The notes under the pieces: generated by a model
What the model saw: the letters and a program-made list of their open reading frames with translations, nothing else
Database searches by the model: none
Told to the model about the DNA's origin: nothing
Translations under genes and position numbers: made by a program
In this document: positions 47,241-55,511 of the stretch, piece by piece
How positions within the stretch are numbered: position 1 is the stretch's first letter
Layout of the letters: every line of letters starts with the position of its first letter
Assembly (NCBI GenBank): GCA_035327305.1
Contig: DAOLDL010000003.1
Coordinates: 1-64,000, forward strand
Source: CALMUP01 sp035327305
Lineage (GTDB): Bacteria > Verrucomicrobiota > Kiritimatiellia > CAIVKH01
Length of the DNA: 64,000 nucleotides
Direction of reading: 5' to 3'

Positions 47241-48194
47241 TTAAAGACGTCGCCGCACTTTTTCCCAGTCATCTCTTTGCCAAAGCAGGTTACCTGTGTT
47301 AAACAAATAACCGTTGTCGTGAGCAAAAGTTCCGATTCCCTTGAAAGTAACCTTTCCGGATACACTTTCCCGCTCTTTGATAGTAGCGATATCACCTGCC
47401 CTTATCGGGCCGTTCCACGAGTCAATGGTGTAATTCTTCCGTCCTTTAGTGCCGGAATAATTCAACATGCTGTAGTGGGCATCCTTTGACACAAAACCGC
47501 ATATATATGCTGGAATGGGTTTAAAAGTAGGCAGTTTTTCATATAACTCGTCCGACTCCTGTGACGTCAGACTTCCCACATCCTGACCGCGTTTCAATAC
47601 TTTATCCTTGAATACACTGATTGCTTTAAAGAATGCAAACAGATGGTCCCGGCCGATGCCAACTTTGACAAGAATATGGATATCGGAGTGGTTAAACTGA
47701 TCCCCCGGAATATCCAACCAAATACCATTCCATTTAGTGGTTTTAATGCCTACCTTGATTTTTGGAGATCGGTACTCACCGCGTTGCTCTTTAATCATGT
47801 GAATATCGGTCGGCAGGTAGTCTTGTAACGCCCCAACCTCATGCCCAAGTTGCGTATCAATGTCCCACTTCTTTTTTAGATACAGAGCAAGCGCCAACTC
47901 CCCCAAGTAACCTCTTGTCATATCTGCCCAAAGTTGGCCTAAATCTCTTTGGCGTGAACCACCGTAATCCGTGGCGGCGGTTTTACCTAAAATTTTTAAT
48001 GCGTCGACGCACATACGGGAATACCCCGCCTCGTCAATCATTACTATACTTGGTAAAAGTCTTTGCTCGATCCACGATTTTGCATTGAATTGCTTTGTTA
48101 TTTCTCCGCCGGCAACTCCCTTTTCAAGAATCTTGGATGCTTCTTCCTCTTCCACGCCTAAATTACGGGTTATGGCCTCTATCTCGTCGCGCAT
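47241..48194 (-). CDS. probable type II restriction endonuclease
   Basis: 317 residues, no signal or membrane segment. I do not recognise a named family, but the segment from residue 96 fits a PD-(D/E)xK nuclease core: GELALALYLKKK (Glu99 on the first helix), PTDI (Asp130), then VGIKTTKW (Lys151) and the strand DIHILVKVG. The Glu of E-x-K would be replaced by Ile150, a tolerated variation in restriction enzymes if the Glu migrates. Its start overlaps the 3' end of the cytosine methyltransferase gene by 16 nt, the usual arrangement of an R-M pair. The base composition appears more A+T rich than the flanks. An alternative is another methyltransferase-linked protein. Confidence 0.7.
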   Translation of the reverse strand: MRDEIEAITRNLGVEEEEASKILEKGVAGGEITKQFNAKSWIEQRLLPSIVMIDEAGYSRMCVDALKILGKTAATDYGGSRQRDLGQLWADMTRGYLGELALALYLKKKWDIDTQLGHEVGALQDYLPTDIHMIKEQRGEYRSPKIKVGIKTTKWNGIWLDIPGDQFNHSDIHILVKVGIGRDHLFAFFKAISVFKDKVLKRGQDVGSLTSQESDELYEKLPTFKPIPAYICGFVSKDAHYSMLNYSGTKGRKNYTIDSWNGPIRAGDIATIKERESVSGKVTFKGIGTFAHDNGYLFNTGNLLWQRDDWEKVRRRL

Positions 48195-49309
48195 GCCAAT
48201 CTCCCGTTGAACGATGAAAACTCAAAGAGTTCCGGTGATTCGATCCACGAAGGTGTTACGCTCTCGTATTGAATACCGGCCAGTGTTTTCAAGATGGCAG
48301 TAAAAACAATTTCCGACATAAGAGGCGATACCGCCATTCCAATCTGCTTCCGCACACTTTCCTTGGAACCTTCGAATATAAAATCGTCTGGAAATGTCTG
48401 AAGTCTGGCCCGTTCTCTATTGGTGAGAGCTCGTGGCTCTTCCCAATGATATCCATGCGTCCCACCTCCTCCACTTCCTGTAATCGTGTATGAAGGGCGA
48501 TCCGGATGTAGTCGCTTATAAATATGACTTAGACGTGTATTTTTTACGTTCAGCTTTAAATGATCCGGCAGATTGGCGGTCCAGGCATTTTCACCCGGAC
48601 GCGTTCTCTTTAGCCTCTCAATAACGGTTTTTGATTGAACTGTGCGCTCATTATTGGCCGCATCTGCAGGTATGGGGGGAACCAGCAAAGCCTGCCTCGC
48701 CGTGACCTGCTTATGAGTCGTAAAGGGAGCCGGCACTCGGAATACGCGATTGAGCGACCTGTCCAGTCCAACGATGATCATGCGATGACGTGCTTGAGGA
48801 ATACCATATTCTTCAAATTTATATAGATGGACCGTAAGCTCATACCCGTTACCTGCATTTTTAAGGTCCGACAATATTTTTTTAAAAGCCGTGCCGTCAT
48901 TAACGCTTGTAATTCCACCAACGTTTTCAGCAACAAAAAAGGTGGGCTTAAAGTGATTGATAATTTTCACGCCATACATGTACAGAGGACCAAATGCACC
49001 GTGAAACCCTCGTTTTTCCCCTACGATACTGAAGTCATTGCAAGGAAACCCGTAAGCGAATGCGTTTATGTTGCCAAGCGTATTCAAATCAAGCTCGCGA
49101 ACGTCACGACAAATAACACTTTGAGGTCCCTCCGGGCAAATATTTCGCGTATAAGTGGCGCAGGTATCCGGATCGAAGTCATTAGCCCAGGCATGCTCTA
49201 TTGAATATGAAATACCACCTTTGCGTACTCGAGATCTCAAGGCCCCGAGCGCGAGTCCTCCTGGCCCACAAAACAGTTCACCCAGGCGATATATTACCTT
49301 TTTTGACAA
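48179..49309 (-). CDS. DNA (cytosine-5) methyltransferase
   Basis: C5-cytosine DNA methyltransferase of 376 residues. Motif I GELFCGPGG (10-18), motif IV FPCNDFS with catalytic Cys90, motif VI AENVGG, motif VIII QARHRMI and the motif IX/X region LTNRERARLQTFPDDF are all present, with a target-recognition segment between VIII and IX. It protects DNA from the overlapping downstream nuclease. It starts at a TTG (49309): the frame upstream has no ATG before a stop, and GAGG lies 8 nt before the TTG. With the nuclease gene it forms a compact island between the exopolysaccharide operon and leuDC, probably acquired horizontally. The recognition sequence cannot be predicted by eye. Confidence 0.92.
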   Translation of the reverse strand: MSKKVIYRLGELFCGPGGLALGALRSRVRKGGISYSIEHAWANDFDPDTCATYTRNICPEGPQSVICRDVRELDLNTLGNINAFAYGFPCNDFSIVGEKRGFHGAFGPLYMYGVKIINHFKPTFFVAENVGGITSVNDGTAFKKILSDLKNAGNGYELTVHLYKFEEYGIPQARHRMIIVGLDRSLNRVFRVPAPFTTHKQVTARQALLVPPIPADAANNERTVQSKTVIERLKRTRPGENAWTANLPDHLKLNVKNTRLSHIYKRLHPDRPSYTITGSGGGGTHGYHWEEPRALTNRERARLQTFPDDFIFEGSKESVRKQIGMAVSPLMSEIVFTAILKTLAGIQYESVTPSWIESPELFEFSSFNGRLACATR

Positions 49310-49588
49310 AGTAGTTGCCTCATTCTCATCAGCGTGTGAATTTCTGGCATTATTTTATTCATTCCCATTTTAAACAGCAGTTAGGCAATAAAAGTTTCCG
49401 GAATAAATGATATTCACGATTCGAGTGCAATTCAAGTTTGGTCTCGTTACCACTTCTGGGAAATTGGCCATTTATTGGCGCTAATTCTTCGTCATGCGCC
49501 GCACGGAGGCGTTACTTCACCAAAACTGCACGGCGCGCGGTAGTTCGCCGCTCCAGAATAATAATCATATCAGAAACAAAGGGCGGAG

Positions 49589-50236
49589 CTATGCGACGCC
49601 GCTGGGTATCTGGGTGTCGTGATGCTTTTCGAAAGCTTCAATTTCCGCCAGATGCTTCAGGCTTAATGCTATGTCATCCAAACCGTGCAACAGATGTTCT
49701 TTGACCACGGGATCGACATCGAAATGAAAGGCAACTTCTTCATCCAGATGCAGGATGATCCGTTGTTCATCAAGATCAATCGTCGCTTCCACATTGGTGA
49801 AGCGGCCGACCAACTCAAATATCTTGTCAACTTCCGCCTCGCTTAATTCGATGGTCAGCATCCCATTCTTCACACAATTGTTGCGAAAAATGTCCGCGAA
49901 TGCCGGAACAATCGCACCGCTGATCTCCCGGCGCGGGGCAATGATGGCTTTAAAGCCGTACTGCATAACCGCCCAGACCGCATGTTCACGACTGGAACCA
50001 CATCCGAAATTGTTGCGCGTCACCAGAATCGACGCGCCGGCGAAATGCGGAGCATTCAATTCAAAATCCGGATTCGGCGTTCCATCGGCCAGATAGCGCC
50101 AGTCAAAGAAAAGACTTTCGCCAAAACCGGTCCGTTTGATCGATTTCAAAAACTGTTTGGGAATGATGGCGTCGGTATCGATGTTTGATCGATCCAACGT
50201 GGCCAGCAATCCGCGATGTGTGGTAAATGGTTCCAT
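49589..50236 (-). CDS. leuD: 3-isopropylmalate dehydratase small subunit
   Basis: Swivel-domain subunit (215 residues) of isopropylmalate isomerase, which converts 2- to 3-isopropylmalate in leucine synthesis. MEPFTTHRGLLATLDRSNID, DTDAIIPKQFLK and NNFGCGSSREHAVWA are LeuD signatures. The GGGAGAA ribosome-binding site lies just before the ATG. It follows leuC by 36 nt on the same strand, so the pair is an operon. leuA and leuB are not in the window. Confidence 0.96.
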   Translation of the reverse strand: MEPFTTHRGLLATLDRSNIDTDAIIPKQFLKSIKRTGFGESLFFDWRYLADGTPNPDFELNAPHFAGASILVTRNNFGCGSSREHAVWAVMQYGFKAIIAPRREISGAIVPAFADIFRNNCVKNGMLTIELSEAEVDKIFELVGRFTNVEATIDLDEQRIILHLDEEVAFHFDVDPVVKEHLLHGLDDIALSLKHLAEIEAFEKHHDTQIPSGVA

Positions 50237-50272
50237 GATAATTCTCCCGTCGCGACTGGATCGATGATGAAC

Positions 50273-51700
50273 TTACGACTTCAAACTTTCCAAATAGGGT
50301 TCCCAGTTGCGAATATCCACAAAGTGCCCCTCGATCGCGGCGGCGGCGGCCATTTCCGGGCTGACCAGGTGGGTGCGTCCTCCTTTGCCTTGACGACCTT
50401 CAAAGTTGCGGTTGGATGTTGAAGCCGACCGTTCACCAGGCTTCAACTGATCCGGATTCATGCCCAGACACATACTGCAACCGGCATAGCGCCACTCGGC
50501 GCCGAAGTCGGTGAATACTTTGTCGATACCTTCCGCTTCGGCTTCTTTGCGGACCTGCATCGAGCCGGGTACGACAATAACCCGAACGCTTTCGGCTTTT
50601 TTATGGCCTTTGATTATCTTGGAGATTTTGCGCAAGTCTTCCAGCCGGGCATTGGTGCAACTGCCGATAAAAATCGTATCCGGACGAATATCGGTCATCG
50701 GCATGCCGGGCGTCAGCCCCATATACTCCAATGCCTGTTCCACATCCTTGCGACTGTAGCCGGGAACTTGATCCAATTCCGGCACACGACTTGTGACATC
50801 TGTCACCATGCCCGGACTGGTTCCCCATGTGATTTGCGGCGCGATCTTGGATGCGTCGATCGTAATAGTGCGGTCGAATTTTGCATCGGGATCGCTCGGC
50901 AAGGTCTTCCAGTAGGCCAACGCTTTTTCCGCCGCATCCCCTTTCGGGGCAAAAGGACGATCCTTGGAGAAGATGTATTTATAGGTGATTTCATCCGGAG
51001 CAACCAAGCCGGCCCGGGCGCCGCCCTCAATACTCATGTTGCAAATGGTCATGCGGCCTTCCATGGAAAGCGATCGAATGGCTTCTCCGCAATATTCCAT
51101 TACGTAACCGGTGCCACCGGCGGTTCCGATTTCACCAATCAACTTCAAAACCATGTCCTTGGCGGTGGCGCCGGTTTGCAATTTGCCGGTGAATTCCACT
51201 TTGAAGGTTTTGGGCAATGTTTGGCGCAATGTTTGCGTGGCCAGCACATGTTCCACCTCGGATGTACCGATGCCAAACGCCAGCGCGCCAAAAGCACCAT
51301 GCGTTGACGTATGTGAATCACCGCACACCATCGTCAGCCCGGGAAGTGTGATTCCCAGTTCAGGCCCGATGATATGAACAATGCCCTGCTTGTCGCTATC
51401 CAGATCGTAAAGCGTAATGCCGTTGTCCCGGCAATTGTTGAGAAGCGCATCCACCTGCGCCTTGGAAATCGGATCAAGAATTTTGTGGCGATCGTTATCG
51501 GTCGGCACGTTGTGATCCATGGTGGAGAACGTCAGCTCGGGGTGCCGCACCTTGCGACCGGTGAGCCGCAAACCTTCAAATGCCTGCGGGCTGGTCACTT
51601 CATGCACCAAGTGACGATCGATGTACAACAGCACGGTTCCATCGGGCATGGTTTTGACGACGTGCTTTTCCCATATTTTCTCAAAAAGTGTTTTGCTCAT
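50273..51700 (-). CDS. leuC: 3-isopropylmalate dehydratase large subunit
   Basis: Aconitase-family catalytic subunit of 475 residues carrying a [4Fe-4S] cluster. Cluster cysteines are visible in FIGSCTNARLEDL and AGCSMCLGMNPD; VCGDSHTSTHGAFGALAFGIG is the aconitase signature, and RSASTSNRNFEGRQG the substrate-binding loop. The N-terminus MSKTLFEKIWEKHVV is canonical. It is divergent from ureG across 142 bp and is first in the leuCD operon. No leader peptide or T-box-like structure was noticed upstream. Confidence 0.97.
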   Translation of the reverse strand: MSKTLFEKIWEKHVVKTMPDGTVLLYIDRHLVHEVTSPQAFEGLRLTGRKVRHPELTFSTMDHNVPTDNDRHKILDPISKAQVDALLNNCRDNGITLYDLDSDKQGIVHIIGPELGITLPGLTMVCGDSHTSTHGAFGALAFGIGTSEVEHVLATQTLRQTLPKTFKVEFTGKLQTGATAKDMVLKLIGEIGTAGGTGYVMEYCGEAIRSLSMEGRMTICNMSIEGGARAGLVAPDEITYKYIFSKDRPFAPKGDAAEKALAYWKTLPSDPDAKFDRTITIDASKIAPQITWGTSPGMVTDVTSRVPELDQVPGYSRKDVEQALEYMGLTPGMPMTDIRPDTIFIGSCTNARLEDLRKISKIIKGHKKAESVRVIVVPGSMQVRKEAEAEGIDKVFTDFGAEWRYAGCSMCLGMNPDQLKPGERSASTSNRNFEGRQGKGGRTHLVSPEMAAAAAIEGHFVDIRNWEPYLESLKS

Positions 51701-51842
51701 AACCGGGCGAAGATAGTCGGCAAGCTCCGGAAAATCAAGCAGATGTACGCCCTATGAAGTCAACCGAATGCCAACAGCGCTTGCAGAATACGATTGGAAG
51801 CAGTAGTTTGCCGCCGAAAAGCATTATTTTCTGGAGTTTTAG

Positions 51843-52472
51843 ATGAGTGAAAAACGATTTGATCGCGCAGTCAGAATTGGGATTGGCGGACCCGTAGGTT
51901 CGGGAAAAACCATGCTGGTTCTGCGGCTTTGCCAACATTTGCGGGAAAAATACAGCCTCGGTGTGGTTACCAACGATATCTACACCCTGGAGGATGCTCA
52001 ATTCCTTACCCGCCAGCAAGCATTGGAGGCGGACCGGATTCGCGGCGTCGAGACCGGCGGTTGCCCGCACACCGCGATCCGTGATGACATCGCAATGAAT
52101 CAACACGCGCTTGAAGACCTGGTGGCAACCCATCCTGACATTGAGGTTTTATTGGTTGAAAGCGGAGGCGACAATTTATCCGCCACCTTTTCCCCGGAAC
52201 TGGTCGACAGCTTCATCTACGTAATCGACGTTGCGGAAGGCGATAAGATTCCCCGCAAAGGCGGCCCGGCCATTTGCCGCAGTGACCTGCTGATCATCAA
52301 CAAAATCGACCTGGCGCCGTTGGTCGGCGCCGACCTCGGAGTTATGGAACGCGACGCCAGAAAAATGCGCGACCAACGGCCATTTCTATTTTGCGACCTT
52401 AAAACCGAAAAGGGGTTGGCCGATGTGATTCGATGGATAGAGTTCAACGCACTTTTTACCGGGGCCACCTGA
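51843..52472 (+). CDS. ureG: urease accessory GTPase UreG
   Basis: SIMIBI-class GTPase of 209 residues that delivers nickel during urease maturation. The P-loop GPVGSGKT is at 16-23; VETGGCPHTAIRDD contains the Cys-Pro-His nickel-binding motif; DNLSATFSPELVD and NKIDLAP are intact, so it looks functional. GGAG precedes the ATG. It is followed 16 nt later by ureD, but no ureABC, ureE or ureF occurs anywhere in the window, so this pair is detached from the structural genes. Confidence 0.95.
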   Translation: MSEKRFDRAVRIGIGGPVGSGKTMLVLRLCQHLREKYSLGVVTNDIYTLEDAQFLTRQQALEADRIRGVETGGCPHTAIRDDIAMNQHALEDLVATHPDIEVLLVESGGDNLSATFSPELVDSFIYVIDVAEGDKIPRKGGPAICRSDLLIINKIDLAPLVGADLGVMERDARKMRDQRPFLFCDLKTEKGLADVIRWIEFNALFTGAT

Positions 52473-52488
52473 AGCGATCGGCTTCTTC

Positions 52489-53295
52489 ATGCAGGGAACT
52501 TTTGATATAACATGCCAACGCCGTGAACATGGCGAAACGTACATTGCCCGGCAATACGTTTCATCGCCCTGGCACTTGAGCAAGCCTTACTGGGATGGCC
52601 AGATCCTGCTGGTACAGGCGGCCAACGCAACAGCGGGAATATTTTCCGGCGATCATTTAAGCCTCCGGGTCGATGTGCGGGAGCATGCCGCTGTTTTATT
52701 GACATCCCCCAGCGCCAGCCGAATCCACACCATGCATAAAGGTGAAGCCACGCTCCGGCAATCGATTTCGGTATCCGCAAACGCCTGGTTGGAATGGATG
52801 CCGGAATTATTTATTCCCCAAAACAAATCATCGTATCGGCAAATCACCCAGGTCGATGTCGAAAAGGGCGGCATGTTGTATATGGTCGAAACACTGGCCC
52901 CGGGTCGCGTGGCGCACGGCGAATCATTCAAGTTTGAGCGTGTGGAATGGACAACCAGAATTAACCATGCGGGCCGGATGGTGCTTTCCGAGCGATACCC
53001 TCTTTCGCCAGGCAATGGCTCATTGATTGACCTGACGTATAAAGGTAAATCCCGTTACTTCGCCAATGCCTTAATCATATATCCCGGCGCGGACAACCTG
53101 CGTGAGTGGCAGGATCGTCTGGCCGAAATAGCGGGACCCCAGGACATCATGGGACTCACGGAAATCGACGAGGATGTATACCTGATCCGTCTGATATCCG
53201 AACAAAGTCAGGATGTTAAAGATTGCCTGCGAAAATTGCGCGATATGCTGGCGGAGAAGATTCCTCAATTGCGGCAATCAGCCCGAAAACTGTAG
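52489..53295 (+). CDS. ureD: urease accessory protein UreD
   Basis: UreD/UreH family protein of 268 residues, the scaffold that holds apo-urease for nickel insertion with UreF and UreG. Recognised by LSKPYWDGQILLVQAANAT, GIFSGDHL, LTSPSASRIH and LIIYPGADN blocks typical of the family. The N-terminus is a little shorter than common UreD and the ribosome-binding site is weak. The partner UreF is absent from this window. The peptide/kinase locus begins 81 nt downstream on the same strand. Confidence 0.9.
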   Translation: MQGTFDITCQRREHGETYIARQYVSSPWHLSKPYWDGQILLVQAANATAGIFSGDHLSLRVDVREHAAVLLTSPSASRIHTMHKGEATLRQSISVSANAWLEWMPELFIPQNKSSYRQITQVDVEKGGMLYMVETLAPGRVAHGESFKFERVEWTTRINHAGRMVLSERYPLSPGNGSLIDLTYKGKSRYFANALIIYPGADNLREWQDRLAEIAGPQDIMGLTEIDEDVYLIRLISEQSQDVKDCLRKLRDMLAEKIPQLRQSARKL

Positions 53296-53376
53296 ATATT
53301 ATCACAACTCACTTTTCCCAAATCACTTCCGATTTTCGCTGGACTTCGTATACTGACGAGGTTATGTTCAAAAAAA

Positions 53377-53562
53377 ATGGACACAGATATTATGACCACC
53401 AATTCCAAATCCAGTCGTAAATCATACGTAAAACCGAAGGTCACCAAGGTTAAACTTGAGGACAAACGTGTTGTTGCCATGGCGATGTGCAAGGATTCGG
53501 TAGATAATTCCGCTTGTGTTCAAGACCGAATCACGCCGCTTTTCCAAATAAATCCTTCCTGA
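53377..53562 (+). CDS. putative RiPP-like precursor peptide
   Basis: Peptide of 61 residues (46-56 if a later ATG at 53392 is used). The leader-like half contains SYVKPKVTKVKLEDKR, matching the Y-x-x-P ... hydrophobic-x-x-hydrophobic pattern seen in leaders recognised by PqqD-like modules in lasso and related peptides. The C-terminal half has two Cys (MCKDS, SACVQD) and ends in ...PLFQINPS, a C-terminal Ser. An HprK-like kinase gene follows in the same frame directly after the TGA. In paeninodin-type lasso clusters an HprK-like kinase phosphorylates the precursor C-terminal Ser, which this arrangement recalls. No cyclase or PqqD gene is in the window. A GAGG lies 15 nt upstream of the first ATG, so the start is uncertain. 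Confidence 0.55.
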   Translation: MDTDIMTTNSKSSRKSYVKPKVTKVKLEDKRVVAMAMCKDSVDNSACVQDRITPLFQINPS

Positions 53563-54453
53563 TTTATCATCGCCAGTTTTCTCCAAATTGCCGGGGTCAT
53601 ATTCGAACTGGACCCTGCCGATCAAGCCTCACCGGTATCGCTTGCGCTTGCTTATCAGCCTTTCATAGTCCCGGATTTTCCAGGCAAGAAACCTTTTGGT
53701 TCATACCGAATCATTGAACCAAAACAATCCATACTCGCGCCGATCTCCGGATCGCCATATTGGGAAAATGAAGTTTGGCGCATGGGGAACTCCAATTCGC
53801 AGGAAATTGCCATAGAAATTAATGACGCCATCCGTGACCGGTGGGTTCCCGTCGCCAATATCGCGAATGACTTTTCCCGTGGAACAATTCAACCTTTTTT
53901 TGGCCGCCGCGCGGCTCCCGGGCCTCATGCACTGAACTATCCTTACGATCAGGCAATTCTTATCAACCGACTGTTATACAAGGAAGTTGCCATCGTTCAC
54001 GGCGCGGGCATCGTTGTTGATGGCAAAGGCTATGTTTTTTTCGGTCCTTCGGGAATTGGTAAAACCACCATAAGCCGGCTCTGGCTCGGCCATGGAGCAG
54101 TGTTGCTTAACGACGATCGGGTTGCAATTTACCGGCAAGGCGATGAATGGCGAATCGCCGGCACACCGTGGCACGGCGAGGAACCAAAAGTATCCCCGGC
54201 CAGCGCCCCGCTTGCCGGGGTGGTACGATTGCGACAAGCTCCGGAAAATAATATACGAAAGCTTACCGCCATCGAGGGACTATCCGAATTGCTGGCTTGC
54301 GCCCTGATACCTTTCTTTTCGAGGAGCGGAATTGACCGCGCCATGGACCTCCTTGGGGACATGTACAACGCCGTTCCCATGATGGAATTTTCATTCCGCC
54401 CGGAAAAAGAAGCGTTGACCTATTTTTCCGGCCACACAGCAGACTTGGCGTGA
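53563..54453 (+). CDS. HprK-related Ser kinase-like protein (start unclear)
   Basis: P-loop protein resembling HPr kinase/PEPCK-fold enzymes: FFGPSGIGKTTISRLW (P-loop GPSGIGKT), LNDDRVAIY (Walker-B-like acidic pair) and AGTPWHGE are typical of the small HprK-related kinases found in peptide-modification loci. The first standard start is ATG 53782, but the same frame is open back to the TGA at 53560 and reads like protein (FLQIAGVIFELDPADQ, LALAYQPFIVPDFPGKK), matching the expected N-terminal domain. No ATG, GTG or TTG occurs in that stretch, so a rare start, read-through of the TGA, or a mutation/sequencing error must be invoked. Probable target: the C-terminal Ser of the upstream peptide. 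Its 3' end overlaps the convergent peptidase gene by 34 nt. Confidence 0.78.
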   Translation, partial: FIIASFLQIAGVIFELDPADQASPVSLALAYQPFIVPDFPGKKPFGSYRIIEPKQSILAPISGSPYWENEVWRMGNSNSQEIAIEINDAIRDRWVPVANIANDFSRGTIQPFFGRRAAPGPHALNYPYDQAILINRLLYKEVAIVHGAGIVVDGKGYVFFGPSGIGKTTISRLWLGHGAVLLNDDRVAIYRQGDEWRIAGTPWHGEEPKVSPASAPLAGVVRLRQAPENNIRKLTAIEGLSELLACALIPFFSRSGIDRAMDLLGDMYNAVPMMEFSFRPEKEALTYFSGHTADLA

Positions 54454-54896
54454 TTTATCCAGATCGGCGGACGAAACAGCACCCCGATACGACCGATAGC
54501 TATATGCAACCACCGGTATAACCGGGAAGGTCCCGATGTAGCATCCGTAACGCGGCCAGCCTGATCGGAAAATTTTTCCACCCGCCCCAGAACGGAACAA
54601 TCAGGCATGGGAATCCGATCAGGAAACCATGCCCCGTCGCCTTTCGTGATCCACCACCATTTGCCGTGACGCTCGACACGCTTCAAGGCCCGATGGGCAA
54701 TCAAATGACCATCGTATTGACATACAATGACGTCACCTATGCGAGGTTCAACGAGTTTGCGGGCGGCCACACGAAGACTGACGGCATCTTGCCAGCGCCG
54801 TCCCATGCTGATCCCGGAAGAAGGAAGTGATATGTGCCCGCAAGCCTCCAGCTTTGCTGATAGCGCTTCATCCAATTGTACTTTTGTTTCCGACAT
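54420..54896 (-). CDS. S24/S26 family signal-peptidase-like protein
   Basis: 158 residues. The catalytic Ser lies in SSGISMGR (Ser30-Met31), the box-D-like region gives GDVIVCQYDGHLIAHRAL, with His68 where SipW/archaeal-type signal peptidases have His in place of the usual Lys, and TKGDGAW (84-90) is the conserved later motif. A short hydrophobic stretch near 125-140 may be a C-terminal membrane anchor. Such small S24/S26 proteins recur next to HprK-like kinases and PqqD-type peptides, so it may process the peptide of this locus. It is convergent with the kinase and divergent from the HIT gene, with only 14 bp between the two starts. Confidence 0.75.
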   Translation of the reverse strand: MSETKVQLDEALSAKLEACGHISLPSSGISMGRRWQDAVSLRVAARKLVEPRIGDVIVCQYDGHLIAHRALKRVERHGKWWWITKGDGAWFPDRIPMPDCSVLGRVEKFSDQAGRVTDATSGPSRLYRWLHIAIGRIGVLFRPPIWINHAKSAVWPEK

Positions 54897-54910
54897 GCTA
54901 GCATTTCCCC

Positions 54911-55399
54911 ATGAAACATATATGGGCGCCCTGGCGAATCGACTATATCACATCACCAAAGATAAAGGATTGTTTTTTGTGCGCATACTTTGCCTCGGAA
55001 AACGACCGTGAAAATCTTGTGTTGGCTCGGGGACCGACCTGTGGCGTGGTCATGAACCGCTACCCCTACACCGGCGGCCATCTCATGATCTGTCCGTATC
55101 GCCATATTTCCTCGCTGGGGGAACTCACCACGGAAGAGATGACGGAAATGATGAAGTGGTCTGCTATATCTGTCGATATTCTGAAAAAGCATATGAAGCC
55201 GGATGGATTCAACATCGGATTGAACCTTGGAGAAGCGGGAGGAGCCGGACTCAAGGATCATTTACATATGCATGTCGTACCGCGATGGATTGGTGACACC
55301 AACTTCACCAGTGTGGTCGGCGATCTGCGGGTAATTCCGCAAGCGCTGGAGGCACTGTTCGATCAGTTACAGCCGACATTCGAGGCGCTACCATCATAA
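54911..55399 (+). CDS. HIT family protein, Ap4A phosphorylase-like
   Basis: Histidine-triad nucleotide hydrolase/transferase of 162 residues. The triad HLHMHVV has His117, His119 and His121; CFLC (21-24) is a probable zinc-binding pair with downstream His, and WAPWRIDYI at the N-terminus is characteristic of the branch annotated as diadenosine tetraphosphate phosphorylase or AMP-lysine hydrolase. Cytoplasmic. Not obviously connected with the neighbouring peptide locus. Confidence 0.9.
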   Translation: MKHIWAPWRIDYITSPKIKDCFLCAYFASENDRENLVLARGPTCGVVMNRYPYTGGHLMICPYRHISSLGELTTEEMTEMMKWSAISVDILKKHMKPDGFNIGLNLGEAGGAGLKDHLHMHVVPRWIGDTNFTSVVGDLRVIPQALEALFDQLQPTFEALPS

Positions 55400-55511
55400 T
55401 CTGCACCCCCTCCCGGTCTTTGCCTTCCTTGCGGTGGCGCCGCACCGGATTTCCTGACGGACTGAATCATATCCCGGGTTTGCGGCGCTTGCCAGTGAGG
55501 TTGTTATTCCG

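Noticed and set aside
49310..49588. Gap between the methyltransferase and leuD as a possible remnant gene or mobile-element end
   Set aside because: Short open frames there have no ribosome-binding site or recognisable product, and I see no inverted repeats or target duplication.
53514..53717. Alternative frame bridging the peptide and kinase genes
   Set aside because: The translation is Cys/His/Pro-rich without similarity to HprK-like proteins, while the peptide frame continues directly into kinase-like sequence.
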